From the NCBI RefSeq assembly GCF_040802235.1, contig NC_133158.1, forward strand, positions 42,536,001 through 42,600,000: 64,000 nucleotides of DNA, read 5' to 3'. The DNA is from Manis javanica. Its lineage: Eukaryota; Chordata; Mammalia; Pholidota; Manidae. A model generated the notes under the pieces. It was not told the DNA's origin, did not search any database, and saw only the letters and a list, made by a program, of their open reading frames with translations. The position numbers and the translations under genes were made by a program. Numbering within the stretch: position 1 is the stretch's first letter; every line of letters begins with the position of its first letter. Positions 48,063 through 59,174 of this stretch are shown one piece after another.

Positions 48063-49367
48063 AATAAATGACAGATCCAACCTTCAGTAACCGTAGGGGG
48101 GTTTCCTGTCCTCAGTCGCCTCCTGTGCACGAGCTGCCCTGGGGCAGGGGGAGGGCGGCTGGCAGGTCTGTCTCCTGGCCTCCAATGAGGAGGGCTTAGA
48201 TTCAGTCTCTGCCCGGGCTGCGGGGACAGGAAGGCTGCAGGGAGAAGGGTGGGTCACATGGCCCCGACCACACGTAGGGGGAGATGCATGGGAGAGGCCA
48301 GCTTGGGCAGAGAGCTGCCCACACCTAGTAAAGCCCCCATGCCCGCCCATGAATGCAGGGTGTGCCAATTCCTTCCCACAGGGATGGCGAGCCAGCTGGT
48401 GCAGGGGGTCACTGTCGCAAGGCACCCCAGAGCACAGGGGGGAGCCCTGGAGCCAGAGGCCACACCGCCACGGTGGTGATGTGGCTTTCAGGATGGTGTG
48501 AGCATCGAGGTGCCCCCCCATCTTCAGCCAGAGCCCCACGGCCAGCCTCCTCCCTGGGCCACCCACCTCTCCCACCAGGGGTCTGCACAGTAGCTGCATG
48601 ACCAGGGGTCCCAGGAAGACGGAGCTCAGGGCCTCTGACCGCCCGCTGGGAGGGAGACCTGGGGACTGTTGTTGGGGGAGGTTCCGTCCGAGAGTCCCAG
48701 CCCCTGTGGGTCGTGCCCGGGGCCGACCCCCACCCTGCCCCAGTCACCTCGGGGGCGAGGGTGCTGGAGCAAGCGCGGGCACCCAGCTGGCGCTCGTACG
48801 GCCCCACCCCGGAGGCGAGGCCTCGTGCGGCCCCCACCTCGTGACTCTACCATCGTCCACTGCTGCCCTGGGCCAACAACACTCTTTCCAAGGCTGGAGC
48901 ACCAAGGGGCAGCGCCATCCGGTACAGCCGGGCCTGGGGTGGAGGCGGCGGCGGGGAGGTCCTGTCCTAAAACACTGAGTCTTGCTTGGCAGGCCTGCCA
49001 CTCGCTGATCAGTAAACCTTGTCCCCTGCACCCCCAGGAGCACTGCGGGGCTCACGTCTCCCGCCTCCGCACTGGGAAACGGGGCTGCGGCTGCGCTGCC
49101 CTGGGCCCAGGTCCGGCCCGCCAAGCCCACTGCTCGGGGCGGCAGGGGGTGGGGGGCGTCCCTAAGGTCTCGGGGCTTCGCTCCTCCTCCCGCAGTCTCG
49201 CCTCCCTCCCAAGAGGGCAGCCGCAGACGTGAGTCCTTCTACAAGCAGCTCATCCCAGCACTGAGCAGAGCCCTAGCCCTCACGGCAAGTGCTTTCCTCG
49301 GGTCTCTCCAGTGCCGGGGGCAGAATGCAAGGGACACCTCGTGTAGGCCGACCCAGGCTCCCCCGGG

Positions 49368-49852
49368 GCCCCTCAGCGGGCGCCCCTCAACCCTCAGCAG
49401 GCGCCCCTCAGCCCTCAGCAGGTGCCCCTCACTGAAGCGGGCGCCCCTCACCCCTCAGCAGGCATGCCTCGCCCCTCAGAGAGTACCCCGCACCCATCAG
49501 AGGGCACCCCTCACCCCTCAGCGCGCGCCCCTCAGCCCTCAGCAGGAGCCCCTCACTGCTCAGCGAGTACCCTGCACCCATCAGAGGGCACCCCTCACCC
49601 CTCAGCGGGCACCCCACACCCTTCACCCCTCAGTGAGCACCCCTCAGCCCTCAGCAGGTGCCCCTCACCCAAGCGGGCACCCCTCAGCCCCCAGAGGGCA
49701 CCCCTCACTCCTCGGTAGGCGCCCCTCAGCCCTCACCAGCCTCTCTCACCCCTCAGCAGGCGCCCCTCAGCCCTTACCAGCCCCTCTCAGCCCCCATTGA
49801 GCACCCCTCACCCCTCAGCAGGCGCCCCTCAGCCCCCAGCGGGCACTCCTCG
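49368..49852 (+). repeat. CCCCTCA-core minisatellite
   Basis: About 480 bases of variably spaced units with the core CCCCTCA followed by CCCTCAGCRGGYG, roughly 20-35 bases per unit. The plus frame gives a Pro/Ser/His-rich repeat peptide that is only the translation of the array. Confidence 0.9.
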
Positions 49853-50841
49853 CCCACTGCCAGGTCCCCGCCTGCGGCCCTGGGGAGGGCTCCCCGTGGG
49901 AAACGGACGGTCCAGTCAGGCTTCTGGGGCCCAGAGGACCCTCTGACAAGGCTGCCATCCTTCCCGGTCCCCAGAGCTCCCGGGAGGGCACCAGCAGAGC
50001 CCGGAGCCAGGCCAAGGGCAACAGTGCTGCAGACTCACTCAGCACCGTCCCAGGTGCCCTCCTCGCCGGTGCCAGGCCTGGCCGAGGGAGTCGGCTGTGG
50101 AGCCCATCTCCCCGCTGCGTATCAGTTTCCTGGGGCTCCCGCCGGCCGGAGCCCACCGGCAGGAAGCCACCTCCCCAAGGGAGCTGCTCCAGGGCAGCCG
50201 GGGGCCCGGGGCCTCCAGCTGGCCAGTGACGGGCTCGGAGTCAGGGGCACCGCCCAGGATGCTCCAGCCAGGAGGTGACCACTAGATAGACATCGTCTGC
50301 TTCTGCCCGACAGGGTGGACAGGCAGGCAGTCCTGACCATCGCCCGCATAGGGATCATCTGGTTGAAGGAGAAACCAAGGGAGAAGAGAATAGCCGGGAC
50401 AAGACCTGGGTGCTGGAGAGCTGCCGCGCGGCCTCACCTGGAGGCCACCTGACCTAGACGTTTCATCTGCAAGAGGCCATAACCCACCTTTCTCTGGAAA
50501 GCCTGCTGCATCGGTGCTTCCATTCCTTGGGGCCCAAGCTCCCCGCAGCGCTGGCGCCATCCCCGTTTCACAGGTGGGCAGCAGGCTCAGAGAGACTGGG
50601 TGGCCTGCCCTGCAAGGGAGGGCCTGTGCCTCTAACCCCAACACCCTGATTCCCACGGTCTTTGTGGGGTGCACCCTCTGTACACTCCCTGGGTTAAGGA
50701 GCCCTCAGAAGTCCTTCCTGTCGATTTCTTCCCATCAAAATCACTTTGGTGTCTGGGGTCTTAAAAAGTGAAAATCCACACTCCCTGGGATGGTGGGAAG
50801 GACACTTCCCCACTCAACAGTGGGTCACTCTCCAGAGTCCC

Positions 50842-50958
50842 AGGACCACCCTGGAGGCCACAACTCCCCTCCGTGCCCTGCACGCCCCCTCCTTGCCTGT
50901 GGGACCACCCTGGGGGCCATGGTTCCCCTCCGTGCCTTGCACGCCCCCTCTTGCCTGA
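50842..50958 (+). repeat. 59-bp tandem duplication
   Basis: Two copies, about 50842-50900 and 50901-50958, share GGACCACCCTGG, CCCCTCCGTGCC and TGCACGCCCCCTC with a few differences. Confidence 0.85.
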
Positions 50959-51320
50959 CCATAATTTCCCAGGCGCTCAGACCTGGAAAGGTGCTGCAGC
51001 TGCGCCCAGGCCAAAGCACGTCTGCTCTGTGACACACTCTGTCTTCCTCAAGTGGCCCGGACCTCCAGCTCTGCCGCAGCCCTGCGCCCCTGCTGCCCGC
51101 GGTCGCCCCGTCCCCTCCCGGGTCCTCACTCGGGGAAGCCCCCCACCCTGGCCCACTCCCAGGGTTCTGCTGTGCACGGGGACTGCTCCCCAGAGCGGCC
51201 GCCACTTTCCTCCCGACGGACAGGCGGGGAGGGAGGCGCCTCGCTCCCTTGGGCGTCCGGGAGGGAACGTGCCCCGCGCTTCACCCGAAGCAGCACGGGC
51301 CGTGCGTCTCAGTGACTCAC

Positions 51321-51420
51321 CGCTCTGAAGGCGGCCCGGCCGTCCACCCTGAGACCAGCAGCATTTCCTGAGCTGTTTCCAGGGACCCCAGGGCACCAGC
51401 CCAGAAGACACGTGCCCCGG
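51321..51420 (-). other. Candidate upstream first exon (ABCG1 or lncRNA), speculative
   Basis: On the minus strand the sequence CTTCAGAGCG at 51330-51321 runs into GTGAGTCACT (51320 down), a consensus splice donor at the edge of the CpG cluster 51050-51340. That is how non-coding first exons often look. ABCG1 is known to have several alternative upstream first exons, but I matched none of their peptides here. Start, transcript and target gene are unknown. Confidence 0.25.
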
Positions 51421-51914
51421 GAACGATTTCCAATTCCCCTTTGTGTGCAGACAAGAGGCACAAAATCAGCCAAAAAAAGAACCGACTAGAGAAGCAAGGC
51501 TGTGGTCGGTGCGGAAACGGACCTCCCGCCCTGGTCTGCGGCGCCATCTGGCGGGAGCTTGGCGCAGCGCAGCCCAAGCCAGGGCGTGCAGAGTGGGCAC
51601 AGGTGACTACACTTCCACCGGTGGCTCCGCCTCCACGGGACCCTCCCCTGCACTGGGAACCACAGCCTGAGATCCTGAGCCGGGAAGGCCTGGGGCCGCA
51701 GGCGCTCTCTGAACGTGGGAACTTCCAGGGACCCAGAATCTCAGCTCACCGAGCCCCACCAGCTTGGGAGAGCTCCCGGGGGTCTCTCCTCTCCCAGGGC
51801 CCCTGAGTTGCAAGGTCCTCAAAGGCCCTCCTTCCCGTTCCTCACCAGTGAACCAACCAGGTCTTCTCTGGAGTAACAGGAAGGGCCTGAACCAGGAGGG
51901 AGAACGTTGAATTT

Positions 51915-52050
51915 CCATTCTGAGGATCTCGGACCAGTAGCTTAAATTTTTGGCCTCAGTTTGGGTATCTGTGAAATGGATTTGCCGCTGCTAACTCAGG
52001 ATTGTTGCAAGATTTAGATGAGCATGGGGAGAATGTGGGTGTCCTGTTCA
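51915..52050 (+). repeat. MIR SINE, sense
   Basis: 'ggcctcagtttgggtatctgtgaaatgga' and 'caggattgttgcaagatttagatgag' form the MIR core and 3' part. Confidence 0.8.
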
Positions 52051-53191
52051 GTGCTCTCCCCACCCCCACCCCGCACACAGCTGCTGAACGGGAGCTTGCA
52101 CCACAGCAGCCCTCTGGGGCCTCCGTTCCAGCGCCTCCAAGTCCCAGCTGTCCCACTCTGAGGAGCCGCGTGTCATCTGCACTTCCTCAGCTGTGAAGTG
52201 AGACTTCCCAAATGTGGGAGGCTTGTGGGCCTGTCATGGGGCTCACAACTTGGGCATACTGAACATGTACTCTTTTTTAAGAAAGGCAAGTGACAGGTTC
52301 TGAGCCAATATCAGAACAAATGGACGACGCTCAAGAAGAGCCAGAGACTCCTTCCTGGCCTCCCCAGCACCCAGCACAGCGCCCAGCCCCGTGGACGCCA
52401 GGTGAGCCCATGACGGCAACTGAGCCCAACAGAGCAGTCAGCACGTCATGTTTCAAAGTCAAGCGCAATTTATTCTACTTATTCAAAATCAGTTAGCCAC
52501 ACATATTACATATGATGATCTTTGCTGACTCTGAGACTATACATCAAGATAGTTTCATTTCCCAAATGTTCTGTATTAATGGATGAGTGGCAGTTAATTA
52601 TATTCAACAAAATTAATCTCACAAATTAAAAACTAAGACCACATTATAGTTCTATCTAAGCCTATCAGGAAAAAGCACTATTCTCTCAGGTGTTAGTTAT
52701 CAAATATAATTGAATTTGTTTTAAATGAAGTAAAAGGCATTATCTGTTAGCACAGTGTAATGGAGAAAATTTTAAATTAAAATATTTAGATTCTAGATCC
52801 GTTTCCCCATTAATTCATTTTGTGACCTTACATAAATGACTCACCCATCCCTTTTCTGGTTTCCCATGTGTAATGGGTAATCAATTATCATCCCTGTGAT
52901 AAGATTATATTTTTAAATGGCTGTGAAAATATTTGGAAAAATTTAACAGTGATGTGTGTGTATAATGTTATCTCTACTTACTATAAAAAATTTTGTATTA
53001 ATAGTGTCTTTTAAATCACTGTTGTGTAGATAAAAACTATCCTGGCAATGCAGGAAAAAGTTAGAGAGCATATACATACACTAAAAATAACATTAGCAGT
53101 GTTTACGACTGACCCATTGTTAAAGGAACTTGAAGTGCATTTTTCAAATATCTTTGAAAATGTGAAATATGTATTTGACAAAGAGTGTCAG

Positions 53192-53340
53192 ATGAATGGA
53201 CAAATGAATGGTAAGATGAATGGGTGGATGGGTGGATGGATGGGTGATGGATGGGTGGGTGGGTGGATGGATGGATGAGTGGATGGATGGGTGGGTGGAT
53301 GGGTGGATGGGTGGGTGGGTGGATGGATGGGTGGGTGGCA
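53192..53340 (+). repeat. (GGAT/GGGT)n minisatellite
   Basis: About 150 bases of TGGATGGGTGGG-type units, also translating to repeated Met-Gly-Trp peptides in one frame. Likely length-variable. Confidence 0.92.
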
Positions 53341-55495
53341 GGCACTAGATGTCAACAGCAAGCAAACCAGGAAGGGCCACTTGAGCAGTTAGGATAGTAA
53401 AGGGTCTGGGAGCTCTGGGGTTGTAGAGGTGATCTGGGTCATGGCAGAGCTGCATTCAGGCTTGGTCTGGAGCCCTGGACATCCCCGGTACCCTGCCCAC
53501 TTCTCTGCCAGCTCCTCTCACCCGCCTGGTTGGTGTTGCTCATCTAGGACCTACACAGGTGATGGGCCTCCTGGGGTCAGTCAAGGCTGTGGTTTTCTCT
53601 CTGGGACTCACCCAGGCTCTAGATGTGGAACCGAGTAGGCTTCTGGCACTGCTGGATGCTTGATTAACAGCTGCCTGCATGGAGAAGGTCAACCCAGGTC
53701 AGTTTGGAAGTGGGGAAGAAATCCTGGGAGTGTGGAGGGTTACCGCCAGCCCTGAGGACAGGACTTCTTGCTTTCTGGGTGGTGACAGTTTGTCCCCAAA
53801 TAAAAGAGCAGTGACTTCCAGAGGGCACAGAGGAATGGGAGCCACAGTGGCTGCGACCCAGTTCCTGGTAAGTGACGCTCCTACACATCAGGGCAAGTGT
53901 GCCTGGCACAGAGCCTTGAGTTAGTCACACCATCAGGACCTCAGGACCTTTGCACTGTCTGTGGAAAGCCCTCGGAACATGGGGCTCATCCAGGAGTGAG
54001 GCTGCACCAATGCTGACTGGTGGGGGATTGTTTGTTTGATGTTTTCAAAGAGCAGATTTTTGCAGGAACTTAAGAGCTAGTGGAGATGTTTTTCACTTTG
54101 GAAACAGAAGCCCCAGGAGAAATAAAAGATGAGAGGCCACTTTTCCCTCCAGTATTTTAATTCCAAGGAAGAAGAACGTGCAGCAGGATCTTGGCACCAA
54201 CGCACCAGATCTTAGAAATTCAGCAGAACAAGCTCTGGCCTGCTTGTTGGGATTCACACTTGGAACATGAAGTAAAATTCACTGAAGTTCCCTTGTAACT
54301 CTATCTGGGGTGTGCTGGCTCTGGCCTAGCCCTCCTGGGGGCCAACGGCTAAGACCTGGGGTGATGCACTGTGAGCTGTCAGGCACCCCCAGAGCAGAGG
54401 GGCGCTGAGACAGAGGGAAGGCATGGCCAGGGGAGCCTCTGCTGAGCCAGCTCCTTGAGCGGGCAGCGCCTTCTCGGAGGAAGATAAAGTCACCCGGGAA
54501 GGGACAGCACCTGGCAGAGATGTTGTACTGTAATTTGGTCTCTGCTGAGTGACCCAGGGTGATCCACTTGAGCACTCTGGGCCCGATTCCCTCATTTCAA
54601 GGAGGAGCCAGTATCTACTACACTTGGCTGAGTTGTTTCAAAGATCTGTTATCTCAGGAGAATAAAGGCTGAACTGGGGAAGGTAGCCTTGGCTGGGGGC
54701 GCTGCTGGCCCCCGCGAGGAGACAGGGAGCAGAAGCCAGCCGCCACGGGGCATGGCCATTCAACAGTATCCCCTGATGGGCGACAGGATGGAGCAGGTCA
54801 GTAAGGGGAAGGGTCTTCATGACTCAAACCTCGTGGGCCCCAAGCCAGGGACCACATGGCACCACGCTGAGGAACTTCTTTTTGTTCAATTAGAGTGGAA
54901 AGTTGAACTGAAAGCTCCTGCTGGTCACCCTATTTGGGACCCTCAGGGGTGGCAGAGGACCCTGGCTAGCTAGAGCAGGACCTGCCTCTCCCGGGGGGGC
55001 TCAGAGGTCTTTCCTCCTGACCACAGCAGTGTTTCCTCCACTGTTGGGTGCCCGGTGCCCCCAAGAGAATTGTGGATCATCAGGGGGTTGCTAAGATACA
55101 AATTCTCCAGGCCTCCAGTGCATAGAGAAACCAAGGGGCATTGTTCTAAACACCTGTTGGTCACGTGCCCACATATAAGGAAGCCCCGCCCATCACGTGC
55201 GTGCCTGTGTGAGCAGGCGTGAGCAGGCCTGCGTGGGGCAGGACTTAGGCCTTGGGAGGGAGAGTGTGTGAGGACCGTGCCCCCTCGGCATGGCCCTGGG
55301 CACGTCAGCCCAGGAGCTGGATGCCTCCCCATCCGAGGTGGGTTTCTCTCACATCACGGCTTTGTGAGGACAGGGAGAGAACAAGAGAAAAATAAACCTC
55401 TGTCACCTCTGAGGAAATACTAAATGGAAACACTGAAATTACCTCAGTTGCACCTCCTAGGCACTAATGCCTGTCAGGTGAGGGAACTCTGTAGC
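53341..55495. other. Interval without recognised gene
   Basis: Ordinary mixed sequence with open frames under 125 codons on both strands and no repeat family I can name. Nothing functional is seen. Confidence 0.5.
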
Positions 55496-55830
55496 AGGTG
55501 AGAGGGGCCAGAGAAAGACCACACAGGTAAAGGAGCGCAGGTGAGGGGTCAGGTGAGGGGGCACAAGTGAGAGGGCACAGGTGAAGGGCACAGGTGAGAG
55601 GTCAGGTGAGGGTGTAGGTGAGAGGGCACGGGTGAAGGGATGCAAGTGAGGGGGTGCAGGTGAGAGGGCACAGGTGAGAGGTCAGGTGAAGGGTGCAGGT
55701 GAGAGGGCACAGGTGAAGGGGTACAAGTGAGGGGGTGCAGGTGAGGGCACGGGTTGAAGGGGCACAGGTGAAGGGATGCAGGTGAGGGGCACAGGTGAGG
55801 GATAAAGGTAAGGGGAGCAGATGAGGTGTC
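55496..55830 (+). repeat. CAGGTGAG-rich minisatellite
   Basis: About 335 bases of 8-30-base units around CAGGTGAGRGG and GCACAGGTGAAGGG. The AGGTGAG heptamer occurs about a dozen times by my count. It lies about 0.8 kb beyond the UMODL1 stop codon on the 3' side. Confidence 0.9.
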
Positions 55831-56668
55831 CAGGACGCCCAGGTGCAGCCCTGGACCCCAGAGCCAACCTCAGGCTGCTGTCCCCGTCCTAATCATGAGG
55901 CACCTCTGACCACGTTTGGAGGCAACAATCACGGACAGCTGCCACACATGGCCTGTGATCTTTTTCTTCTTTTTAAAAATCTCAGAACCTTACAAAAATA
56001 ACAGTGTTGGCATCTCTCTAAAGGTCTGAACTGACAACAGTGCACTCTGATGTACATCCTTCCTCCCTGGTGGACCACGTCTGGGCCACATGCTCATTTG
56101 ACAGGCTCAGGAAAGCATGTTCTTGGTCAAAGGCTTGAATGTTTAAAGTCGCATAAGCTGGTTAGAGCACTGCAGTGATGCTGGGTGCCCATTACACCAT
56201 CCAGGATGCGTGGGATGGTGGCTGGTGAGGGCCACGTCACAGGGCACAGGACAGAATCATTAGGAATTAGGACATATGGAGGCCCTATGTGCCTGCTGTC
56301 ATCTGATTCACCTCCACGCGATTGGTACTGATGTCACTCACCCACTTACAAATGAGGAGACCAACACAAGTGGGGGGCAGAGCTGGGAGCTGAGGGGCGC
56401 CTGGGGCCTGCTGTCACACCTGCTGTGCTGGGCCCATCCCGTGGGGCCAGTGGCTGTGAGTGGGTAGAGGCTGATGGCTGACCCATCTGTCACCCGTTTC
56501 CCCTCCCACCATTCCTGTCCTTCTCAGGCAGGGAGGGTGCATCTCCACGGAGGGGCACAGAATGCTGACACCCACAAATCCACCCTTCACCAAAGCCATG
56601 GGGCTGTACCCTGCAGGCTCCGTGGATGGTGGAGGCTCCTCACCCACCTTTCTGGCCAGCCAGGCCTC
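55831..56668 (-). other. Likely UMODL1 3' UTR and downstream flank
   Basis: This follows the minus-strand stop codon at 56671-56669. I saw no AATAAA on the minus strand between the stop and about 55900, so the polyadenylation site is undetermined. An antisense MIR sits at 56285-56400. Confidence 0.4.
56285..56400 (-). repeat. MIR-like fragment, antisense
   Basis: 'cactcacccacttacaaatgaggagaccaacacaag' then 'ggcagagctgggagctgagg' reads as reverse MIR, strongly diverged. Confidence 0.5.
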
Positions 56669-56850
56669 CTACTCGTGGAACACCTGGTAGCTGAAGTTGT
56701 TGGACTGGGTATTGAAGCTGTACTTCCCGGCCATTCTCCGGTAACGTGTGACGAACAGGGCAGCTGTGCCCGCCACCAAGGCTGAGACGGCCACTGCGAC
56801 GAGAACGAGGTGACCAGCTCCCAGGCCCAACTCCGTGCCTGGAGGCTCTC
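56669..56850 (-). CDS. UMODL1: Terminal coding exon of a type I membrane protein, probably UMODL1
   Basis: On the minus strand a strong acceptor (pyrimidine-rich 'ctgtctcgtccccgcag') ends at 56851. It is followed by about 60 codons to TAG at 56671-56669; the first two bases complete a codon begun in the preceding exon. The peptide has a short EPPGTELGLG linker, a hydrophobic membrane span (LVLVAVAVSALVAGTAALFV), a basic stop-transfer TRYRRM and a short tail GKYSFNTQSNNFSYQVFHE. The tail contains YQVF, a YxxPhi-type sorting motif. This is the C-terminus of a type I single-pass protein with a short cytosolic tail. UMODL1 (WAP, EMI, FN3, EGF, SEA and ZP domains) ends in such a span and lies directly upstream of ABCG1 on the same strand in human; the orientation and distance here agree. 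I cannot recall its tail residue by residue, so the name rests on synteny and architecture. The ZP-domain exons were not found in the rest of the window. Confidence 0.7.
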
Positions 56851-57339
56851 CTGCGGGGACGAGACAGGCACAGGTGGGAGGCCTGCCCAGACCAGGAGGA
56901 TTGTGCCTCCAGGGCCTGCACCACCAGCGGCCCCAGCCCTGGGACGTCGCTGTGCGGGCAGAGCAGAGGCCTCTCCGTCGGGACAGGAGCACGCACAGTG
57001 GCCTCTCTGTTGGGACAGAGCTGTATGACAGCTGCCTCATGGCATTTCTGTCTGGACTTGATTGCTCTGAAGCACCACGGAGGGGAGGCTGCGCTTGTGT
57101 GCCCAGAGATTGTGGGTCTCACAAGGTGACAGGGCACGTGACCCACACCTAGGAGAGCACAGCAGTGGGGCTGATAATGGGGGGGCAGGTGGGGGCAACA
57201 GGCCCTCTGGGTGGGAGGCAGACAGCTCAGCAGGGCTGGGCGCATGCCCTGCAGCCAAACACTGCAGGCTGCCCCAACCCGGAGGGCCAAAAATCGCCCA
57301 GGAGAGCACAGACACAACAAAGTGGAAAACAGGGGCTCA

Positions 57340-57800
57340 AATAAATATTTGCTCACAAGTGTAGAGAGCAGCAGCATTCACAGCAGCCAAAAGGCAGAAA
57401 CAACCCAAATGCCCATCAAAGGAAGAACGAAAGAACGACTGTGGTCTATCCATGTGATGGAACAGTTCTGCCATAAGAGGAATGACATTCTGACACATAC
57501 TACATGCAGGTGAACTTCGAAAACATGCTGAGTGAAAGACAGGAGGGGCAAAGGACCACAGGGAGTACAAGCCTGTTTGGAGAACTATCCAGAATAGGGC
57601 AAACCAGAGAAGAAAGCAGCCAGGGCTGGGGCAGGGGCTGGGAGGGACACCCAGTGGGGCAGGGCTGCTTCAGGGCAGTAAAGATGCTTTGGAACCAGAC
57701 ACAGGAGGGGCTCGTACAGCACCAAATGTGCTCAGTGCCACTGAGTTATTTTTAAATGGTTGACTGCGTGTTATGTGAATTTCCCCTCAATTTTGCCACA
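57340..57800 (+). mobile_element. Old L1 3' fragment
   Basis: 'agcagcattcacagcagccaaaaggcag', 'acaacccaaatgcccatc' and the 3' text with 'aatgtgctcagtgccactgag' and 'gtgttatgtgaatttcccctcaattt' give an L1M ORF2 end plus 3' UTR, on the strand opposite to UMODL1. Confidence 0.85.
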
Positions 57801-59174
57801 GGAGAAAACTGTACTGCCTGAGAAGAAAGGCCACCAGCCAGACCTCTGTCCTCCTCTACCCCCCAGGGGTGAGGCCTGCCCGCCCCCACGAGGAAGGAGG
57901 GGCAGCGTGTTGCACAGTGTGAGTGTGACACTTTGATGGGCATTTCTATCATGTTCAACTCTAGTCTCCCTACATCAGGAAGTAGCCACCTGGGTACGAG
58001 GGTACTTGAGATCCCATTTCCTGGGCCGCTGTGAAGTGGATGCCGCTCGGGCATGGCACAGGCCTGCATAGTCAGCAAAATGGCCCAACAGTGGCACTGG
58101 GGGTTCCCTCCAGGCTGCCTGGACAGTGAGTCCGCTGGAATGCAGGCAACCCCTCCACCAGAGGAACAGGGATATGGGGATGGTTGCTGGGGTAGCCGCA
58201 GCTTCCCAAGAGACACAAAGCCTCAGACTCTGGGGAGCCAGATGGCAACTTTGTGGCCAGCCCATAAACCCAGCCTCTGGGGGGCACCTAGTGGGCCCTT
58301 CCCCTTCTCCTGGCCCTCAGCTGGGGGACCATCTTGTCCAGCACAAGCAGGGCTACCAGGAAGAAAGAGGCCGGCACCACTGAGCTGGAGCCAGGCCCCA
58401 ACTGCCCACTCGGTGGACAAGTGAACCCATCGGGCTGCTGCCTCTCCAGCAGGGTTTCTGTTGTCTGCAGCTGAATGCTCCGGATGGACCCACTGACTCA
58501 AGGCCACTCGGGGTGGGGTCCGCAAGTCATGCGTGTCCACTGGTTACTGTGGCCCAGGAATGGTTACTAGTCCACACAAGTTAGAAATGGAGAGTGAGTT
58601 TGCACTGCCTGTGCCATGGGTGGGGGCACCTACCTGTCCAGACCCCTCGTGTGGTGTGAGCTGGGTGTGGGTCATACACAGTTGGACCACCTGTCAGTCT
58701 GTGATTGTTCAGGAGGTTCAATAAAAAAATAACTGCTCCTCTACCACAAAAGCTCTGGCAGCCCATCCACAGGGCAGGGCGGTTGCAAATGGACACTCAA
58801 CACAGCCCTGTGATGGAAAGTGACCAAGGGCCTTCTAGTACACCTGACATCCCAGAGCTGGGGCAAATGGCCCCTGCCAGGGCCTGAGTTCCAGCTCAGT
58901 TGATCTCTGGGGATCACAAGCTCCTTACTGAGAAGTGACCTCGGTAACTGTTCCAGATTCTTCCTGCTGGGTCATTAAAGCATCCCATTAACAGTAGCCT
59001 AATCTTCCTTGCACAAACTGTTACTCAGTGAGTGGGAAATAATGTTATCTAGCAAAGTAAATGGCCATGGAAGATTTCCAAAAATTAAATGCAAAAATCA
59101 TAATGTTACACAATTTGTGAGTGACATACATTGAGGGAAGAGACCTAAAGAGATTCTTCCTTAAAATTGCCAAT

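Larger units (their letters stand above)
48063..53190. other. GC-rich interval with minisatellites, no supported gene
   Basis: CpG-containing sequence from 48.5 to 51.4 kb, with a minisatellite (49368-49852), a 59-bp duplication (50842-50958) and a CpG cluster with a splice-donor-like site (51.05-51.34 kb). It also has a MIR (51915-52050), then AT-rich DNA to 53.1 kb. Many long open frames on both strands (for example 48598-49232, 49658-50278) reflect low stop density in this composition. Confidence 0.55.

Noticed and set aside
48598-49232. Long plus frames in the 48.6-49.2 kb GC-rich region
   Set aside because: Overlapping open frames exist on both strands, with no splice structure or known domain.
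49422-50278. Pro/Ser/His repeat protein on the plus strand
   Set aside because: It is translation of a minisatellite with no start context or conserved domain.
56640-57377. 245-codon minus frame overlapping the terminal exon
   Set aside because: It is a different frame from the exon, crosses the acceptor and continues into intron.
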